DNA of 22,333 nucleotides, taken from a virus. The position numbers were made by a program, and so were the translations under genes. Below, one piece after another: positions 8,065-13,960 of this stretch. The stretch is from positions 1 to 22,333 of IMG/VR virus record IMGVR_UViG_3300046009_011038, one strand, 5' to 3'. The notes beneath the pieces were generated by a model. The model saw only the letters and a list, made by a program, of their open reading frames with translations. It did no database searches and had not been told where the DNA came from. How positions within the stretch are numbered: the first letter of the stretch is position 1; each line of letters opens with the position of its first letter.

Positions 8065-8099
8065 TATACTTAATGATAAGTGAAAACCCGTACGAATCC
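8065..8099 (-). promoter_or_regulatory. promoter-like cassette, copy 1 (uvsE)
   Basis: Coding strand: GGATTCGTAC, then 9 nt, then CTTATCATTAAGTATA, ending 14 nt before the uvsE ATG. The same two blocks with the same spacing occur at 13817, 19262 and 21397. It can be read as a -10 TATCAT with a 17-nt spacer to TTGGAT. Unlike the others, this copy lacks the TTGATWATCAA dyad upstream. Confidence 0.6.
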
Positions 8100-8140
8100 A
8101 AATTTATTTTTAAAAAAATACACTTGGATAATGTACGGGC
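8087..8140 (-). repeat. imperfect inverted repeat over the uvsE promoter
   Basis: CCCGTACGAATCCAA (8087-8101) is mirrored by TTGGATAATGTACGGG (8125-8140): 7-bp and 6-bp stems separated by a 2-3 nt mismatch, with a 23-nt A/T-rich loop. One arm contains the conserved GGATTCGTAC block of the promoter cassette, so it could be an operator or a hairpin ending the upstream transcript. Confidence 0.45.
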
Positions 8141-8148
8141 CTTACAAT

Positions 8149-8165
8149 ATTCTTAAAAAGAATAG
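8149..8165 (-). terminator. weak A/T-rich hairpin after the 139-aa gene
   Basis: A perfect 7-bp stem (TATTCTT/AAGAATA) with a 3-nt loop lies 4 nt after the stop at 8169. It has no GC-rich stem and only a partial T run, so termination would be weak. It separates two transcription units, because a promoter copy follows. Confidence 0.3.
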
Positions 8166-8168
8166 GAG

Positions 8169-8588
8169 CTAGTTTTCACATAACGGCTGTTCTTCGCCAA
8201 CCATTTCATATGCTATGAAGTATTTTGGCATAACGTTATGCGGAGATTTTTGTATATCACGTCGGCGGTGTAGTATATAACCACTATACCACATATGTTT
8301 AGTGAACGCGCGTATCAACCGCAAACTATCAGATGAGAATACAATCAGTCGTTCGATATTCATAATTGTTAACTTATAAGGGCCAACATGTATATCCTGT
8401 ACAGACATTAATACTTGTTTAGTATTACCAGACTTTAAGTCTTCCTCTAACTTGGATATTTGCTTATCAGTAGACTTCTCTGACCCAATATGCAATGCAT
8501 CCCACAGGAATTCTATTTTCTCTGTAGGATTCAATGCCACGAAAACATCGAACTCATTTTCTTGTATTACTAGATCTTTAATCACCAT
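8169..8588 (-). CDS. hypothetical protein, 139 aa
   Basis: 139 aa, mixed helix and strand, no recognised domain. Visible segments are LNPTEKIEFLWDALHIG (20-36), a Lys/Glu-rich stretch, MNIERLIVFSSDSLRLIRAF (76-95) and a basic patch LHRRRDIQKS. No membrane span or signal peptide. It is the last gene before the uvsE transcription unit. An ATATTTAT motif lies 29 nt upstream of its ATG; no good ribosome site is seen. The ORF fills its space with normal gene spacing, which is the main support. Confidence 0.65.
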   Translation of the reverse strand: MVIKDLVIQENEFDVFVALNPTEKIEFLWDALHIGSEKSTDKQISKLEEDLKSGNTKQVLMSVQDIHVGPYKLTIMNIERLIVFSSDSLRLIRAFTKHMWYSGYILHRRRDIQKSPHNVMPKYFIAYEMVGEEQPLCEN

Positions 8589-8617
8589 AGTTTTCTGAAA
8601 ATGATATTACATTTTAT

Positions 8618-8625
8618 ATAAATAT
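8618..8625 (-). promoter_or_regulatory. ATATTTAT motif, candidate late promoter
   Basis: Coding-strand ATATTTAT in the 41-nt gap before the gene starting at 8588. It overlaps the 5' arm of a small GATATT/AATATC stem. Function inferred from recurrence. Confidence 0.35.
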
Positions 8626-8629
8626 CGTG

Positions 8630-8902
8630 TTAGTCTAGTCGTCCCATCATTCCTAACCGGTAACGTTTCATTACTGTTTCACGAGCTTCACGACATGTCT
8701 GCTCCATAAGCTCTAGTTCTTCCATTGTTACTGGAAAACGGGAATTACCGATCAAAAATTCACCAATCGTAGGTCGATTAGGATCATTTTTAAATACTTG
8801 TGCTGATACCTTGTCATTGCATTCGAAATCAATGCTTCCATAGAACCTACCGTTCTTACGCGCTTTTGTTTGGTCCATTGCGAACCGGCTGTTAATACTC
8901 AT
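8630..8902 (-). CDS. hypothetical protein, 90 aa
   Basis: 90 aa. The first half is basic and polar (MDQTKARKNGRFYGSIDFEC, 9-28), the second half helical (MEELELMEQTCREARETVM). No domain recognised. It begins 4 nt after the methyltransferase gene's stop, so it probably shares that message. A second in-frame ATG at codon 9 is possible; neither start has a clear ribosome site. Confidence 0.65.
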   Translation of the reverse strand: MSINSRFAMDQTKARKNGRFYGSIDFECNDKVSAQVFKNDPNRPTIGEFLIGNSRFPVTMEELELMEQTCREARETVMKRYRLGMMGRLD

Positions 8903-8906
8903 AAAT

Positions 8907-9674
8907 TTATTTGTAAATAATTAATGTAAACATTTCATCGGAGAACGAATGGTCTATCGCTGCTCCTCCGAATTCTTTTTGTGCCCAATTGATAATATCT
9001 CCGGCATTCCAGTTAATAAGTCCATCCTCTGTACCAATGGTATCTGATGATAGCATGGCAACGATGCCGGAAGTGGCCTGAGCATACATACTTGTTACAG
9101 ATGCTTTGAAATATTCCCAATCTGTTTTGGATATATCTTTATCATAACGTATATTCAATGAATTGATATTGATACTCCATTCCTTTTTAAGATCGGTAGG
9201 AGTATTCATCCAATCAACTGCTTGTAAATCTATACCTGGGTATAATTCCTTACCGGCATCTATAAGGACATTGTTAATGTCTATACCAGTGTAATCGATC
9301 TGGTCTAATTCAATACCTTGGTGCTGTGCATGGAATACTTTGAAATCTCCACGACCACATCCAAAATCTAAAATAGAAGCGTCTCGTACAATGTCAGAGA
9401 TGATCGAATAGTTTGCAAATTGACGTTCTCGGTTATCATAACCAACAACTTCAGTTGAATGCATGATATAACCTTCATCTGGATCGGAAATATCAGTTTC
9501 AATATCATAATCTTCAACGATATCAGTTGTATTATCAGCATCTGGTGCGAAGGACTGGCTTTCGATTAAAGTTTCTAGACTGGTCAATTCCATAGTAGTT
9601 GATTCAGTAACTGTTTCATTCATTTGTTCAGATTCTGGAGTAGATGAGAGAAATTGTTTAATTTTTCGTAGCAT
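8907..9674 (-). CDS. class I SAM-dependent methyltransferase
   Basis: 255 aa. Residues about 1-70 are acidic, Thr/Ser-rich and probably disordered. A Rossmann methyltransferase domain follows: motif I ILDFGCGRGDF (101-111), the acidic residue closing strand 2 in YTGIDIN (D132), and later a strand/helix pattern to the C-terminus (MFTLIIYK). No DNA-methylase DPPY/NPPY motif is seen, so the substrate is unknown; small molecule, RNA or protein are all possible. The start overlaps the upstream gene by 17 nt. An internal ATG at codon 18 or 28 could be used, since the N-terminal tail is not needed for the fold. Confidence 0.8.
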   Translation of the reverse strand: MLRKIKQFLSSTPESEQMNETVTESTTMELTSLETLIESQSFAPDADNTTDIVEDYDIETDISDPDEGYIMHSTEVVGYDNRERQFANYSIISDIVRDASILDFGCGRGDFKVFHAQHQGIELDQIDYTGIDINNVLIDAGKELYPGIDLQAVDWMNTPTDLKKEWSININSLNIRYDKDISKTDWEYFKASVTSMYAQATSGIVAMLSSDTIGTEDGLINWNAGDIINWAQKEFGGAAIDHSFSDEMFTLIIYK

Positions 9675-9939
9675 GACGTTTACGTTTTTGTATTCTATTT
9701 AACTTGACTTCAAAATTACTTAGATCTAATCGGTCAGGATGAGTTCTATTGAAATTTTGAGTGGTTTTACATGATAAGGCTGCATATTTCCATGCCGTTT
9801 CCGGATCTTCTGCTGGAGGTAACAAATACTCTTCGGCTAACAATTGATCTTCGGCTTCTACGGCGTAACTACCATCTTCTAGTATGGTTAATTTGGCCAT
9901 CGGATAACGTTTCAAAACACGTTTCTGATCCTTGTTCAT
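9658..9939 (-). CDS. hypothetical protein, 93 aa
   Basis: 93 aa from the ATG at 9939, 10 nt after the upstream stop. A GTG nine codons earlier would overlap that gene, so I prefer the ATG. The protein is MNKDQKRVLKRYPMAKL, a short strand-like part with an acidic turn, then EDPETAWKYAALSCKTTQNF and a basic tail (LNRIQKRKRHATKN). The tail could bind nucleic acid or mark a flexible end. No known family recognised. Confidence 0.6.
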   Translation of the reverse strand: MNKDQKRVLKRYPMAKLTILEDGSYAVEAEDQLLAEEYLLPPAEDPETAWKYAALSCKTTQNFNRTHPDRLDLSNFEVKLNRIQKRKRHATKN

Positions 9940-9949
9940 ATACAAAAGT

Positions 9950-10297
9950 TTAATATGATCTAGCACCTATAGTTTTAAATACAAAGTCATTATTACGTTC
10001 ATAATGCTTATCCTCCAACGTAATATCCGAAGCATAATTAGCTACTGTATGACCTAATGCGCGATCAACACGCATATTGTTCTTACCATCATTTGCTCGG
10101 AAAATAGACGTTAATGCCGAATCTATATAGAAATGAGATTTTTTAGCATCTACCGGTACAATAAGATAACTAGACCCCTTTTCTGATCGAATATCATAAG
10201 TGGATATTCCTTTCTTAGTTCTACGATTGGTGATCAATCCAACTTGGTTAACACCATCAAACCGAAATACTACAAGTTCTCCAACATTATACTTCAT
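9950..10297 (-). CDS. SH3-like barrel protein, TYDIR type
   Basis: 115 aa. Residues 4-50 (VGELVVFRFDGVNQVGLITN, then STYDIRSEKGSSYLIVP) have the strand pattern and glycines of an SH3/KOW-like small barrel. The protein at 12074 shares V-G-x-x-V, V-G, N-x-R and TYDIR at matching spacing, so the two are probably paralogs. The C-terminal half is polar with no motif. Small barrels of this kind often bind nucleic acid or peptides; the partner is unknown. It starts 3 nt after the DUF4494-like gene's stop. Confidence 0.65.
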   Translation of the reverse strand: MKYNVGELVVFRFDGVNQVGLITNRRTKKGISTYDIRSEKGSSYLIVPVDAKKSHFYIDSALTSIFRANDGKNNMRVDRALGHTVANYASDITLEDKHYERNNDFVFKTIGARSY

Positions 10298-10300
10298 ACC

Positions 10301-10507
10301 TTAGTTTTTATCGTTAATAATTTTGCAAATTTTACTGTTCGATACAGACTTTACATCAAACTCAACTCCAGAGTTTTTAAAGTCCTCATTGATCAGTTGC
10401 TCGGCATGTGTAACCGATACGGCATTAACGAGATAGGTTTCAGTAACCCACTTCACCCCTTTAGGGGTATCTGTAGCAATTTTTACTTTTGATACGTAAT
10501 AATTCAT
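10301..10507 (-). CDS. DUF4494-like protein
   Basis: 68 aa. VTETYLVNAVSVTHAEQLIN (21-40) followed by EDF matches the pattern of DUF4494 ('VTEPYLVDALSFTEAE...'), a short family known mainly from Bacteroidota and their phages; function unknown. The fold is probably an alpha/beta sandwich, with strand, E-x-YLV turn and helix. It is the only host hint of this type apart from the Hc1-like gene, and resemblance by eye is not proof. The upstream gap (10508-10580) holds a hairpin terminator. Confidence 0.6.
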   Translation of the reverse strand: MNYYVSKVKIATDTPKGVKWVTETYLVNAVSVTHAEQLINEDFKNSGVEFDVKSVSNSKICKIINDKN

Positions 10508-10541
10508 AACTATTTTGTTTTAATATTTATTTGAATATAAA

Positions 10542-10559
10542 GACTTAATTCTCTAAGTC
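10542..10559 (-). terminator. hairpin with T-rich tail
   Basis: Coding strand: GACTTA-GAGAAT-TAAGTC, a perfect 6-bp stem (7 with an adjacent G-T) followed by TTTATATT. It lies 21 nt after the stop at 10581, so it could end the operon holding the XhlA-like and tagged genes. The stem is only moderately GC-rich. Confidence 0.5.
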
Positions 10560-10580
10560 CAAATAATTACGTAACTTTTT

Positions 10581-10976
10581 TTACATTTGTTTTGGAATTG
10601 GAGTGGCACGGCGACCGCCTTTGGTGCGCAACTCTTCCAATTGTTCGGCAATTTCAATTTCAGCTCGTATCATTTGTTTCAATACACTTTTATCGTCAAC
10701 TAAACTCAGGATGGATTTGTAATTGCGATAAGGTGCATCAGAACCAGCTGCTTGTTCTGCCGATTTCATAAGCTCTTTAAAACGTGATGCAATGCCAGCA
10801 CGTAATTGTGATCTAAGCATTGTACCAAAGCCTACTACATAAACTTCTGGATCGATGGGATCGAAGTTCTTAGGGTCTAATAGGCGACCATAACGGTCAG
10901 ACGCCTCAGCTAGTATGGATTGAATCTCTTCACTGACTATCTGACGTATTCTATTTTTAAGATCGGTATGTTCCAT
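10581..10976 (-). CDS. tagged protein with candidate L-x-E cleavage site
   Basis: 131 aa from the ATG at 10976, which shares one base with the upstream stop (TAATG); an ATG three codons earlier is less likely. The N-terminus DLKNRIRQIVSEEIQSILAE (5-24) matches the helical tag of the 14261-15622 proteins, and L22-A-E24 followed by A25 is a good T4 gp21-type prohead-protease site. After it comes DRYGRLLDPKNFDPIDPEVY, then helices (LRSQLRAGIASRFKELM; IRAEIEIAEQLEEL) and a basic Pro-rich end. I infer an internal virion or scaffold-associated protein; no enzymatic motif. Confidence 0.65.
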   Translation of the reverse strand: MEHTDLKNRIRQIVSEEIQSILAEASDRYGRLLDPKNFDPIDPEVYVVGFGTMLRSQLRAGIASRFKELMKSAEQAAGSDAPYRNYKSILSLVDDKSVLKQMIRAEIEIAEQLEELRTKGGRRATPIPKQM

Positions 10977-11230
10977 TATTCCCAAAATATTAATTTAGCA
11001 ACTACACCTAATAATGTTATCCAGAGAGACCAAAGCGCGGCAGAGGCCGTTTTTCGAAATTCAGTATTTTTATTTACTCGCGCTATGGCCCCAGTATCTG
11101 GATCTAACAATGTACGTTTGATTTCAGAGACATCTGTTTGCATTTTTACTTGCACATCTCTTAAAACTTCAACGTCCTTTTTAATCAATTGTAACTCGTT
11201 GTGAATTTCTGATGTACTAGGCCTCGGCAT
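10976..11230 (-). CDS. coiled coil with C-terminal membrane anchor, XhlA-like
   Basis: 84 aa. Residues 6-45 form a heptad-like helix (IHNELQLIKKDVEVLRD; VQVKMQTDVSEIKRTLL), then DPDTGAIARVNKNTEFRK, and a hydrophobic span at about 63-82 (ASAALWSLWITLLGVVAKLI). This plan, a coiled coil followed by one C-terminal span, is that of XhlA-type holin partners and similar phage membrane proteins. It is translationally coupled to the tagged gene after it. A lysis role is possible, but it could equally be a virion- or replication-linked anchor. Confidence 0.6.
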   Translation of the reverse strand: MPRPSTSEIHNELQLIKKDVEVLRDVQVKMQTDVSEIKRTLLDPDTGAIARVNKNTEFRKTASAALWSLWITLLGVVAKLIFWE

Positions 11231-11234
11231 ATAT

Positions 11235-11420
11235 CTATGTCCTTTTTGATTCAGCTACCGATTGCTTACGGTATTCGGTAACCAATTTTTTAAACTCACC
11301 GGCTGCAGAGCGAGCTCTGGTCGCGGCTGATTTGTTTCCTTTGTTAACGAATTGATCATGATTAAGTTCAATCGCTTCCCAAAGCTGTTTCATCTGCGTA
11401 AATAATTCATTTGAAGTCAT
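11235..11420 (-). CDS. histone H1-like Hc1-family protein
   Basis: 61 aa. FVNKGNKSAATRARSAAGEFK (about 24-44) and KKLVTEYRKQSV match the Hc1 pattern 'F-x-KGNK-A-TR-R...E-KKL...R', a short helical chromatin-like family common in Bacteroidota and some phages. Lys/Arg-rich DNA binding fits, though the protein lacks the long basic tail of chlamydial Hc1. It could compact phage or host DNA. AAGGAAAA lies before the ATG and ATATTTAT 22 nt upstream. It ends 4 nt before the XhlA-like start. Confidence 0.7.
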   Translation of the reverse strand: MTSNELFTQMKQLWEAIELNHDQFVNKGNKSAATRARSAAGEFKKLVTEYRKQSVAESKRT

Positions 11421-11442
11421 AACATTTTCCTTTTTATTTTAA

Positions 11443-11450
11443 ATAAATAT
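11443..11450 (-). promoter_or_regulatory. ATATTTAT motif, candidate late promoter
   Basis: Coding-strand ATATTTAT 22 nt before the Hc1-like start, between it and the upstream stop, upstream of AAAAAGGAAA. If active it would put the DNA-binding protein and the tagged/membrane pair in a late unit ending at the hairpin 10542-10559. Confidence 0.45.
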
Positions 11451-11453
11451 ACA

Positions 11454-11708
11454 TTACATATAGTAGTCAGTATCATACGGGTCAGATTCATCAGTATCAG
11501 TTGCATCCTCAGTATAATCCGATACTTCGAATATACGGTTGAATTCAAGTTCTAATTCATACTCATCAACTACGTCTTTATCTAGACATTGATAAATGAG
11601 ATCCCCATCCAAATACACTTCTCCTATCTGTGTATCTTCGTCAATGAAAAATTCGAGTTCATCGCCTCGAAATATTTCACCTGTCATCATATTGTGTACT
11701 GTTATCAT
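11454..11708 (-). CDS. acidic hypothetical protein, 84 aa
   Basis: 84 aa, strongly acidic, ending in an Asp/Glu/Tyr-rich tail (DYTEDATDTDESDPYDTDYY). The N-terminal half looks like small beta strands (MITVHNMMTGEIFRGDELEF; IGEVYLDGDLIYQ). No known family. Acidic phage proteins of this size can mimic DNA or block host nucleic-acid binding proteins; for this one that is speculation. ATATTTAT lies 12 nt before the start. Confidence 0.65.
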   Translation of the reverse strand: MITVHNMMTGEIFRGDELEFFIDEDTQIGEVYLDGDLIYQCLDKDVVDEYELELEFNRIFEVSDYTEDATDTDESDPYDTDYYM

Positions 11709-11720
11709 AGCCGTTTATTA

Positions 11721-11728
11721 ATAAATAT
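11721..11728 (-). promoter_or_regulatory. ATATTTAT motif, candidate late promoter
   Basis: Coding-strand ATATTTAT 12 nt before the start at 11708; it overlaps the palindrome TTTATTAATAAA. It lies in the short gap after the 48-aa basic gene. Confidence 0.35.
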
Positions 11729-11729
11729 A

Positions 11730-11876
11730 TCAAGGACGACCTTGTCCGCGATATGCTTTTTTATAGTTCTTAGACTTTTTTGAACGGGCATTACGACATT
11801 TAGAATGTACCCCAGGTCGCTTTTTTTTAGGGTTTGGTGACCATGCGTTTATCGTTGATTTGCTGTTGCGTGCCAT
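11730..11876 (-). CDS. 48-aa basic RPGVHSK protein
   Basis: 48 aa, with 17 Lys/Arg: MARNSKSTINAWSPNPKKKR then PGVHSKCRNARSKKSKNYKK and AYRGQGRP. I recall short proteins with 'RPGVH-K...SKNYKK-Y-GQGR' in many aquatic phages, so I think it is a real conserved gene; function unknown. The composition suits nucleic-acid or ribosome binding. AAAAGGAC lies upstream. Its first 47 nt overlap the 3' end of the GTG-start gene 11827-12093; if both are real they share sequence in different frames. Confidence 0.7.
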   Translation of the reverse strand: MARNSKSTINAWSPNPKKKRPGVHSKCRNARSKKSKNYKKAYRGQGRP

Positions 11877-12093
11877 ATTTGTAGTCCTTTTTTATTACGT
11901 TTACTTTATAAATATGTAAACGTGTCAGACTCCAGTTTAAACGGCGCTTTAGTTCAGATATGTTACGTTTATCCGATGGCTGTGGGTAATCACAGTGTAG
12001 TACATATGGCCACCAGTCGCGGCCATGAGTTGTACCTACCAACACCTTATATAAATGGCAATACGGGAATGGTTTATTTGTCAGTTTCTCCAC
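11827..12093 (-). CDS. hypothetical protein, GTG start (uncertain)
   Basis: 88 aa, opened by GTG inside the end of the upstream gene (20-nt overlap); there is no useful ATG. Contents: PYCHLYKVLVGTTHGRDWWP (10-29), then YVLHCDYPQPSD and LKRRLNWSLTRLHIYKVN. The aromatic-rich, well-mixed composition looks protein-like, and otherwise about 190 nt would be empty. Against it: overlap of both neighbours and a clean hairpin with an ATATTTAT motif (11898-11922) inside the last third, which would fit a gap better. A shorter product cannot be excluded. Function unknown. Confidence 0.45.
   Translation of the reverse strand: MEKLTNKPFPYCHLYKVLVGTTHGRDWWPYVLHCDYPQPSDKRNISELKRRLNWSLTRLHIYKVNVIKKDYKYGTQQQINDKRMVTKP
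11898..11922 (-). promoter_or_regulatory. hairpin with ATATTTAT in the loop
   Basis: Coding strand: CGTTTAC-ATATTTATAAA-GTAAACG, a perfect 7-bp stem with the motif (11908-11915) in the loop, 31 nt before the ATG of the 48-aa gene. This is the same architecture as at 2781-2811, though the ribosome site lies just downstream of the stem rather than in it. Confidence 0.45.
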
Positions 12094-12373
12094 GTAAAAA
12101 CTTCTTTTGCTCGTTGATGATATCAGTTAACTCAGCGCTAGTTTCTGGTATATCTACGGCTGGTACGTTACCGCCTTTGGCTATGATATACCATGGCCGT
12201 TGCTTTTTTAAACTGGTATCTTCCCAGTCACAATTAGGTAGTATAGTACCGTCAATGCAACGAATATCATAGGTACCAGTCTCGCGAATATTGTATACTT
12301 TACCTACCCGAGGCGTACCTAACATACGAGTAGTTACAGTGTCTCCTACCTTGAGTTTATATCGTCTAGCCAT
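12074..12373 (-). CDS. SH3-like barrel protein, TYDIR type
   Basis: 99 aa. Residues 7-45 (LKVGDTVTTRMLGTPRVGKV then GTYDIRCIDGTILPN) look like an SH3/KOW-like barrel and align with the protein at 9950 (VG, V, R, G, VG, N-x-R, TYDIR). The rest is helical and polar with KKQRPWYIIAKGG and a Glu/Lys end. The two barrels differ in their C-terminal parts, so they may serve different partners. It lies 1 nt after the upstream stop. Function unknown. Confidence 0.65.
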   Translation of the reverse strand: MARRYKLKVGDTVTTRMLGTPRVGKVYNIRETGTYDIRCIDGTILPNCDWEDTSLKKQRPWYIIAKGGNVPAVDIPETSAELTDIINEQKKFLRGETDK

Positions 12374-12374
12374 A

Positions 12375-12653
12375 TTAGTAATACAATATTATTTTATTAT
12401 AATCGCTGCTACTTACAACGGCATTTACCTCCAATTCTATACGAGCTGTTTGCACTAAAGACTGCAGTGCATTGTCGTATCTGGAATCGAACATGACCGG
12501 AACTTGTAATAGCATTGTGACATACTCTTGTATGAAACGAATAATTTCATGCTCACTTTTTTCCGGCATTTTATGTGCTATCCATAGGCGCAGAAAATGT
12601 GCCAAATCATTAGCATTGCGGGTATTCAAATACCGTATGAAAACTTCTCTCAT
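12375..12653 (-). CDS. hypothetical helical protein, 92 aa
   Basis: 92 aa, mostly helical: FIRYLNTRNANDLAHFLRLW (5-24), HEIIRFIQEYVTMLLQVPVM and LQSLVQTARIELEV. No recognised domain, metal site or membrane span. Start and stop fit the tight spacing of the operon: its start overlaps the upstream stop by 4 nt and the next gene follows after 1 nt. Confidence 0.6.
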   Translation of the reverse strand: MREVFIRYLNTRNANDLAHFLRLWIAHKMPEKSEHEIIRFIQEYVTMLLQVPVMFDSRYDNALQSLVQTARIELEVNAVVSSSDYNKIILYY

Positions 12654-12832
12654 TGTTCAGGATTTTGCTGTTTGTAAACACGCTGCTCTACCTTATGACA
12701 GATTTCATTGAAGTGTTTACGGGAGGTGCTTATAGGGTAAGTGTTACCCCAGATAGTACCAACATTTGTCTCATTGATGGTGATCAGATCACCCGTTAAT
12801 TCAACGGTGTATTTACCGATTTCTCTTTTCAT
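12650..12832 (-). CDS. hypothetical protein, 60 aa
   Basis: 60 aa: strand-rich start (GKYTVELTGDLITINETNVG, 6-25), then a polar helix (FNEICHKVEQRVYKQQ). Small phage protein with no known family. ATATTTAT ends 8 nt before its ATG with no ribosome site between, so an RNA begun there would be nearly leaderless. Confidence 0.6.
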   Translation of the reverse strand: MKREIGKYTVELTGDLITINETNVGTIWGNTYPISTSRKHFNEICHKVEQRVYKQQNPEQ

Positions 12833-12840
12833 AGTTTTCT

Positions 12841-12848
12841 ATAAATAT
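12841..12848 (-). promoter_or_regulatory. ATATTTAT motif, candidate late promoter
   Basis: Coding-strand ATATTTAT in the 22-nt gap between the SWIM gene and the 60-aa gene, 8 nt before the ATG. Same motif as the other copies. Confidence 0.4.
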
Positions 12849-12854
12849 ACGTGA

Positions 12855-13166
12855 TTACATTGCTAAAGCCTGGGCAATATGTTTACATTTTTTATGGTAG
12901 GAAAATCCTACACAACTACATGATGGCTGCCCGAATTGGTTGAAACTAACAGTATAGGCATTACCTTTACTGCCGGCAATTTGTATAGTTTTTGGCTGAT
13001 GTATCGGCGCTATATCATTACGACCGATTACCTGTATATCATCAATAGTTGTATCATCTGGTACCAATTGCCAAGCCGGTACTACATATGTTTTACCAGA
13101 TGATCGTACTATACCAAAACCACCTCCAGGAGTCAGTAAATTGGCAGGAATCTGTATTTTACTCAT
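12855..13166 (-). CDS. SWIM zinc-finger protein
   Basis: 103 aa from the ATG at 13166. I choose it because MSKIQIPANLLTPGGGFGIV is a natural start, whereas the earlier ATG (13226) lies well inside the upstream gene. The C-terminus has CSC-x8-CKH (C83, C85, C94, H96), the SWIM CxC...CxH zinc finger found in proteins that bind DNA or other proteins, including ATPases and transposases. The N-terminal part (GGFGIVRSSGKTYVVPAWQL) is probably a small beta domain. A stand-alone SWIM protein may be a DNA-binding or adaptor factor in the phage. Confidence 0.75.
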   Translation of the reverse strand: MSKIQIPANLLTPGGGFGIVRSSGKTYVVPAWQLVPDDTTIDDIQVIGRNDIAPIHQPKTIQIAGSKGNAYTVSFNQFGQPSCSCVGFSYHKKCKHIAQALAM

Positions 13167-13176
13167 AACAGGATTT

Positions 13177-13353
13177 TTAAAAATAACTAGCTGTACAACG
13201 GGTTCGGTATTGCAATCGCTCATCATCAGACATGCGATTTAGGAGTTCAAACAAACTGCATTCATATCGATACACTGTATGAATATCTGTCACCGTATCA
13301 GTTAATTCCAACAGATACAATGCTTGTTCCACTAACGAATTTTGATAGCTCAT
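13177..13353 (-). CDS. 58-aa helical protein
   Basis: 58 aa: MSYQNSLVEQALYLLELTDT at the start, then IHTVYRYECSLFELLNRMSD and DERLQYRTRC. Two amphipathic helices, no known family. It fills the space between the SWIM gene and the small membrane protein, starting 1 nt after the latter's stop. Function unknown. Confidence 0.6.
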   Translation of the reverse strand: MSYQNSLVEQALYLLELTDTVTDIHTVYRYECSLFELLNRMSDDERLQYRTRCTASYF

Positions 13354-13354
13354 A

Positions 13355-13564
13355 TTATTTGATTATATTTTTAATACAGAATGCTAGTATTAGTATCGCA
13401 ATGGCCACAACGACCGGTATCCATAAAGGTGCTGTAACCCACCACCAACTCCAATCAATGTGATTGGTAAGCTTGAGTACTAGGAATATCAAAAAAAGTA
13501 CAGTACCTAAATTTAGGTCAATGCCGCTCGTCGACTGCGTTTTATGATTCATACTGGATTGCAT
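13355..13564 (-). CDS. small two-span membrane protein
   Basis: 69 aa. A polar N-terminus (about 1-17) is followed by spans at about 18-34 (LGTVLFLIFLVLKLTN) and 46-66 (PLWIPVVVAIAILILAF), joined by HIDWSWWWVTA. The 'IDWSWWWV-P-W-P' loop is one I recall in many small phage and bacterial membrane proteins of unknown function. A second ATG at codon 5 is possible. It starts 4 nt after the 71-aa gene's stop and shares its promoter cassette. Confidence 0.7.
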   Translation of the reverse strand: MQSSMNHKTQSTSGIDLNLGTVLFLIFLVLKLTNHIDWSWWWVTAPLWIPVVVAIAILILAFCIKNIIK

Positions 13565-13568
13565 ATTT

Positions 13569-13784
13569 TTATGCGTAAACTGTGGTTGTAACTTCGGACT
13601 GCAACTCTCTCATCCAATCTTCTCCTATATGCCGTCGGACAAAGCCCGCATCAATCCAGCCGTCAACTGTAATGCTTGCGCCGTCATTGACACATCCTTT
13701 GAAGTATAGTGCAGTATTATTCAATCCACATTTAGTGAAGTAACTCACTACATCTGCGAGTTTCATTCTGCTAGTGTTCGCCAT
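13569..13784 (-). CDS. hypothetical protein, 71 aa, first gene of a promoter unit
   Basis: 71 aa: MKLADVVSYFTKCGLNNTAL (7-26), then YFKGCVNDGASITVDGWIDA and a polar end. Mixed alpha/beta, no known family. It is the first gene after promoter cassette copy 2 (32 nt to the start) and a large inverted repeat, so it is probably one of the earliest expressed genes of its unit. Confidence 0.6.
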   Translation of the reverse strand: MANTSRMKLADVVSYFTKCGLNNTALYFKGCVNDGASITVDGWIDAGFVRRHIGEDWMRELQSEVTTTVYA

Positions 13785-13816
13785 CTTGTGTATTTTTTAT
13801 TTGCATATCTTTTTTC

Positions 13817-13851
13817 TATACTTAATGATAAGGACTTTTAGGTACGAATCC
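13817..13851 (-). promoter_or_regulatory. promoter-like cassette, copy 2
   Basis: Coding strand: CTAGGATTCGTAC, then CTTATCATTAAGTATA at the same spacing as copies 1 and 4, preceded by TGTAACTTTTCTTACTTTTT, an A/T-rich stretch that could act as an UP element. It ends 32 nt before the ATG at 13784. Possible -10 TATCAT and -35 TAGGAT with a 17-nt spacer. Confidence 0.6.
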
Positions 13852-13881
13852 TAGAAAAAAGTAAGAAAAGTTACAGAAAAG

Positions 13882-13960
13882 TGTAACTCATTGATAATCA
13901 ATTGGTTATAAAGTACTGATTTACAATAGATTATAAGTTGTTGATTATCAATGAGTTACA
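13882..13960. repeat. 20-bp perfect inverted repeat with TTGATWATCAA dyads
   Basis: TGTAACTCATTGATAATCAA (13882-13901) and its exact reverse complement (13941-13960) flank a 39-nt A/T-rich spacer. Each arm contains the 11-bp dyad TTGATWATCAA, which also occurs upstream of cassette copies 3 and 4. It could be a pair of operator sites, an enhancer or a replication-initiation site. Confidence 0.7.

Noticed and set aside
11922-12272. Plus-strand reading of 116 aa
   Set aside because: It is the opposite frame of two minus-strand genes, with no ribosome site and a low-information composition.
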